Shown piece by piece: positions 62,167 to 64,000 of a stretch of 64,000 nt of DNA. A model generated the notes under the pieces. The model worked only from the letters and a program-made list of their open reading frames with translations, had not been told where the DNA came from and made no database searches. The position numbers and the translations under genes were made by a program. The DNA is from JANNBN01 sp031430595. Lineage in GTDB: Bacteria > Actinomycetota > Acidimicrobiia > Acidimicrobiales > JANYDT01. Within the stretch, counting starts at the first letter, position 1; each line of letters begins with the position of its first letter. The stretch covers positions 1 to 64,000 of the forward strand of contig JANPBU010000027.1 of NCBI GenBank assembly GCA_031430595.1, read 5' to 3'.

Positions 62167-62841
62167 TCACAATTTTCTCTTCCGACTTGCCCTCGTTGGT
62201 TGTCGCTTTTCGCCCAAGCGTTCGGCAACGGCGATCGCTTCGCCTGCCTCAGCGAGAAAGTCGAGCGCAACGCTGAAGGCTTCAATCGGATCACGATTTG
62301 GATCAATCATTGCATGGAGGCCAAACCCGTCGTCCATGGCAACAATCATCGCAGCGAGCGCCTTGCGATTATCGGCAGCGTGAAGGCCAAGGCTGGTTGC
62401 ACCTTGCTCAATGACTCGCCATACAGCCGCTTGTTGTCGGTCTAAGCGCTCTTTCAACAATGGTCGAGCCGCCTCATTGCGCATGGCGTAGAGCACCAGC
62501 TCTGTGGTGAGTACCGGATGGTGATTTCCCAATTTTCGTTTGGGGTCAGCGATCAATTGCTGCGTAGCTCGTACATAGTCACCTGGGTCAGGGTGGTTGA
62601 GTAGTAGCGATTCGATCTCGGCCACAGAGTCTTCGCTGAGTCGTTGAAGTAGGGCGAGTACGAGTTCATCCTTGTCAGCGAAATTCGAATAGACCGCACC
62701 TCGTGAGAAGCCTGCAGCGGCGGCTATTTCGTCGACCGAAGTTGCCGAAATTCCTTGAGCAATGAAGACCTCGATTGCGGCATCAAGCAAGCGGGCCTTC
62801 GTTTCTTCGCGGGTTGGTCGACGTTGACGCTCGATTGCCAT
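62167..62841 (-). CDS. TetR-family transcriptional repressor
   Basis: 224 residues. TREETKARLLDAAIEVFIAQGISATSVDEIAAAAGFSRGAVYSNFADKDELVLALLQ is a complete TetR helix-turn-helix. The C-terminal helical domain would bind a ligand. It is divergent from the P450 gene and upstream of the Rieske gene on the same strand with 52 bases between; the intergenic region carries two perfect palindromes. It should repress itself, the Rieske/DUF3237 genes and the P450 until ligand arrives. Confidence 0.95.
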   Translation of the reverse strand: MAIERQRRPTREETKARLLDAAIEVFIAQGISATSVDEIAAAAGFSRGAVYSNFADKDELVLALLQRLSEDSVAEIESLLLNHPDPGDYVRATQQLIADPKRKLGNHHPVLTTELVLYAMRNEAARPLLKERLDRQQAAVWRVIEQGATSLGLHAADNRKALAAMIVAMDDGFGLHAMIDPNRDPIEAFSVALDFLAEAGEAIAVAERLGEKRQPTRASRKRKL

Positions 62842-62862
62842 CCTCCCACCCTATGGGAATTT

Positions 62863-62880
62863 CGATACGAAGTTGTATCG
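62863..62880. promoter_or_regulatory. TetR operator candidate 1
   Basis: CGATAC-GAAGTT-GTATCG is a perfect 6-bp inverted repeat with a 6-base spacer, 22 bases upstream of the tetR start. It shares the GATAC-N6-GTATC core with the second site, 30 bp away centre to centre (about three helical turns). Confidence 0.75.
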
Positions 62881-62892
62881 GGTATCGTTTTT

Positions 62893-62910
62893 GGATACAC
62901 TCACGTATCC
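62893..62910. promoter_or_regulatory. TetR operator candidate 2
   Basis: GGATAC-ACTCAC-GTATCC is a perfect 6-bp inverted repeat with a 6-base spacer and ends 33 bases before the P450 ATG (62944). Both sites keep GATAC-N6-GTATC, so one dimer type could bind both and block the two divergent promoters. Confidence 0.75.
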
Positions 62911-62943
62911 GATGCAATATTGAATCTGAACGGACCCCACCAT

Positions 62944-64000
62944 ATGAGCATGTCTGAGCCCGACCTTTTCACCCTGTTGATGAGCAGCGAAGTACGACGC
63001 GACCCCTACCCCACCTACGCCCGTTTCAGACACCACGACGCTGTTTCAGATACTGGTTTTGGGGTGTGGTTTGTATTCGGTTACCAAGACTGTCTGACCT
63101 TATTGCGTGACCGGCGAACATCGGTGCAACCTCAGAACGTTTCCGGTTTCGACTTACCTGCGGAAAGCCCGCCGACCTTGATTCATCTCGACCCACCTGA
63201 TCACGACCGCCTTCGTCGACTCGTTCAACTAGCGTTCACGCCGAGCCGAGTGGCACTCATTCGTACCCGGGCGATCGAACTGGTCGATGAAAGTCTTAAC
63301 CGATTTGGCCCGGGCGACAACATCGACCTGGTTGCAGAACTGGCTTATCCCATGCCACTTACGATCATCTGCGAGATGCTCGGCGTCGAACCAAGCGATC
63401 GCCACCTCATCAAAGATTGGTCAGTATGGTTGGCGCGAAGTATCGATCCCGATCCGCTTCGGCCCCCCGAAGTCAACCAAAAAATTGAGGAAGCGAAAGA
63501 GGCATTTCTTGAATTCATCAAAACAGTGATTGCTCGGAAACGCACCAAGCCGGGTGATGATTTACTTTCACAACTTGTTGCGGCCGAACTCGATGGCGAT
63601 CGCTTAAACGAAGACGAACTTCTCGGCCTGGCACTACTTCTGCTCGTTGCTGGACACGAGACGACGGTCAGCCTGATCGGCAATGGCATGGTCGGGCTTC
63701 TCAGTAGGCCAGATCAGAGTGCTCATTGGAGGGCGGGCGATGTCGACGATCGACGGGCTATCGATGAATTGTTGCGATACGACTCGCCGGTGCAAATGAC
63801 CAGCCGAATAGCTCTCGAACCCATCGAGCTCAGTACTACGACTATCCCCCGTGGCCAAGTGGCGATCTTGATGCTCGGCTCGGCCAACCATGACTGCAGT
63901 GTGTTTAGTTCACCCGACACCCTCGACCTTGGGGTTGAACGATCATCCGTACACCTATCATTCGGAAGTGGTATCCATCATTGTTTGGGCGCAGCACTTG
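62944..64000 (+). CDS. Cytochrome P450, cut by window end
   Basis: 352 codons from ATG 62944 run off the window end. PPTLIHLDPPDHDRLRRLVQLAFTP is the C-helix region, LLLVAGHETTVSLIGNG the oxygen-binding I-helix (Ala/Gly-Gly-x-x-Thr), AIDELLRYDSPV the E-x-x-R K-helix, and FGSGIHHCLGAAL the heme-Cys loop. It is a bacterial class I-like P450 (CYP107/CYP125-like region) needing a ferredoxin. With the divergent TetR and Rieske genes it suggests oxidation of a hydrophobic compound. The last about 50 residues are outside. Confidence 0.93.
   Translation, partial: MSMSEPDLFTLLMSSEVRRDPYPTYARFRHHDAVSDTGFGVWFVFGYQDCLTLLRDRRTSVQPQNVSGFDLPAESPPTLIHLDPPDHDRLRRLVQLAFTPSRVALIRTRAIELVDESLNRFGPGDNIDLVAELAYPMPLTIICEMLGVEPSDRHLIKDWSVWLARSIDPDPLRPPEVNQKIEEAKEAFLEFIKTVIARKRTKPGDDLLSQLVAAELDGDRLNEDELLGLALLLLVAGHETTVSLIGNGMVGLLSRPDQSAHWRAGDVDDRRAIDELLRYDSPVQMTSRIALEPIELSTTTIPRGQVAILMLGSANHDCSVFSSPDTLDLGVERSSVHLSFGSGIHHCLGAAL

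Noticed and set aside
62115..62306. N-terminal extension of the Rieske gene
   Set aside because: It overlaps tetR and contains no Rieske-family residues; ATG 62114 fits the family length.

Overview
The window is a dense chromosomal segment of about 64 kb from a bacterium with mid-range base composition. Several features point to an actinobacterium. They include a cell-wall sorting signal of the LAFTG type, an F420-type (Ddn-like) nitroreductase, a divergent Lrp-type regulator and alanine dehydrogenase pair, a HelD-like helicase, DUF222-style HNH remains, frequent GTG starts, and the DUF1800/DUF1501 and circularly permuted ATP-grasp gene sets. The gene content fits a moderate-GC relative of the Acidimicrobiia, but no rRNA or marker gene in the window proves this. 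No tRNA, rRNA, CRISPR array or intact insertion sequence was seen.

Layout. 1-4.4 kb: the tail of an HNH nuclease gene, then a leftward run of DUF1266 protein, agmatine deiminase, ProA-like dehydrogenase and orphan PIN toxin. 4.5-8.4 kb: a cytoplasmic GH3 beta-glucosidase with a PA14 insert, a double GNAT acetyltransferase and a frameshifted DUF4143 pseudogene. 8.4-13.6 kb: MFS exporter, VapBC-type toxin-antitoxin with an operator-like palindrome, AzlCD amino-acid exporter, APH-like kinase and diguanylate cyclase. 13.6-20 kb, leftward: flavin/F420 split-barrel protein, HelD helicase, membrane-anchored metallopeptidase, sulfatase, SRPBCC protein and L31. 20.1-31.2 kb: a single 11.1-kb gene for a surface protein of about 3,700 residues with 29 SdrD/Cna-B-like repeats and a LAFTG anchor. 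31-36.9 kb: NUDIX hydrolase, two tandem TerC genes that share a 21-bp palindrome, a decayed AAA ATPase preceded by three 23-bp-spaced repeats, and the Lrp/Ald pair.

37-42.5 kb holds a four-gene peptide-ligase-like operon (circularly permuted ATP-grasp, alpha-E, ATP-grasp/alpha-E fusion, transglutaminase) behind a PHO-box-like direct repeat. 42.8-48.9 kb is a tightly overlapped unit of a NarL-type two-component system, a multi-span membrane protein, and the two subunits of a secreted-type molybdenum hydroxylase. 49-52.5 kb: a nucleotidyltransferase toxin-antitoxin pair facing a DUF1800/DUF1501 export pair. 52.6-59.2 kb: nitroreductase, hydrolase, a small secreted repeat protein, a broken rsgA, and a heterodimeric ABC exporter. 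59.3-64 kb: a secreted conserved protein, then a catabolic cluster (DUF3237, Rieske oxygenase, TetR) divergent from a cytochrome P450, with two perfect palindromes between them.

The two most notable systems are the ATP-grasp/alpha-E/transglutaminase operon, because of its possible phosphate control, and the giant repeat adhesin. At least three genes (DUF4143, AAA_14 and rsgA) are visibly decaying. All functional calls come from motif reading without database searches.
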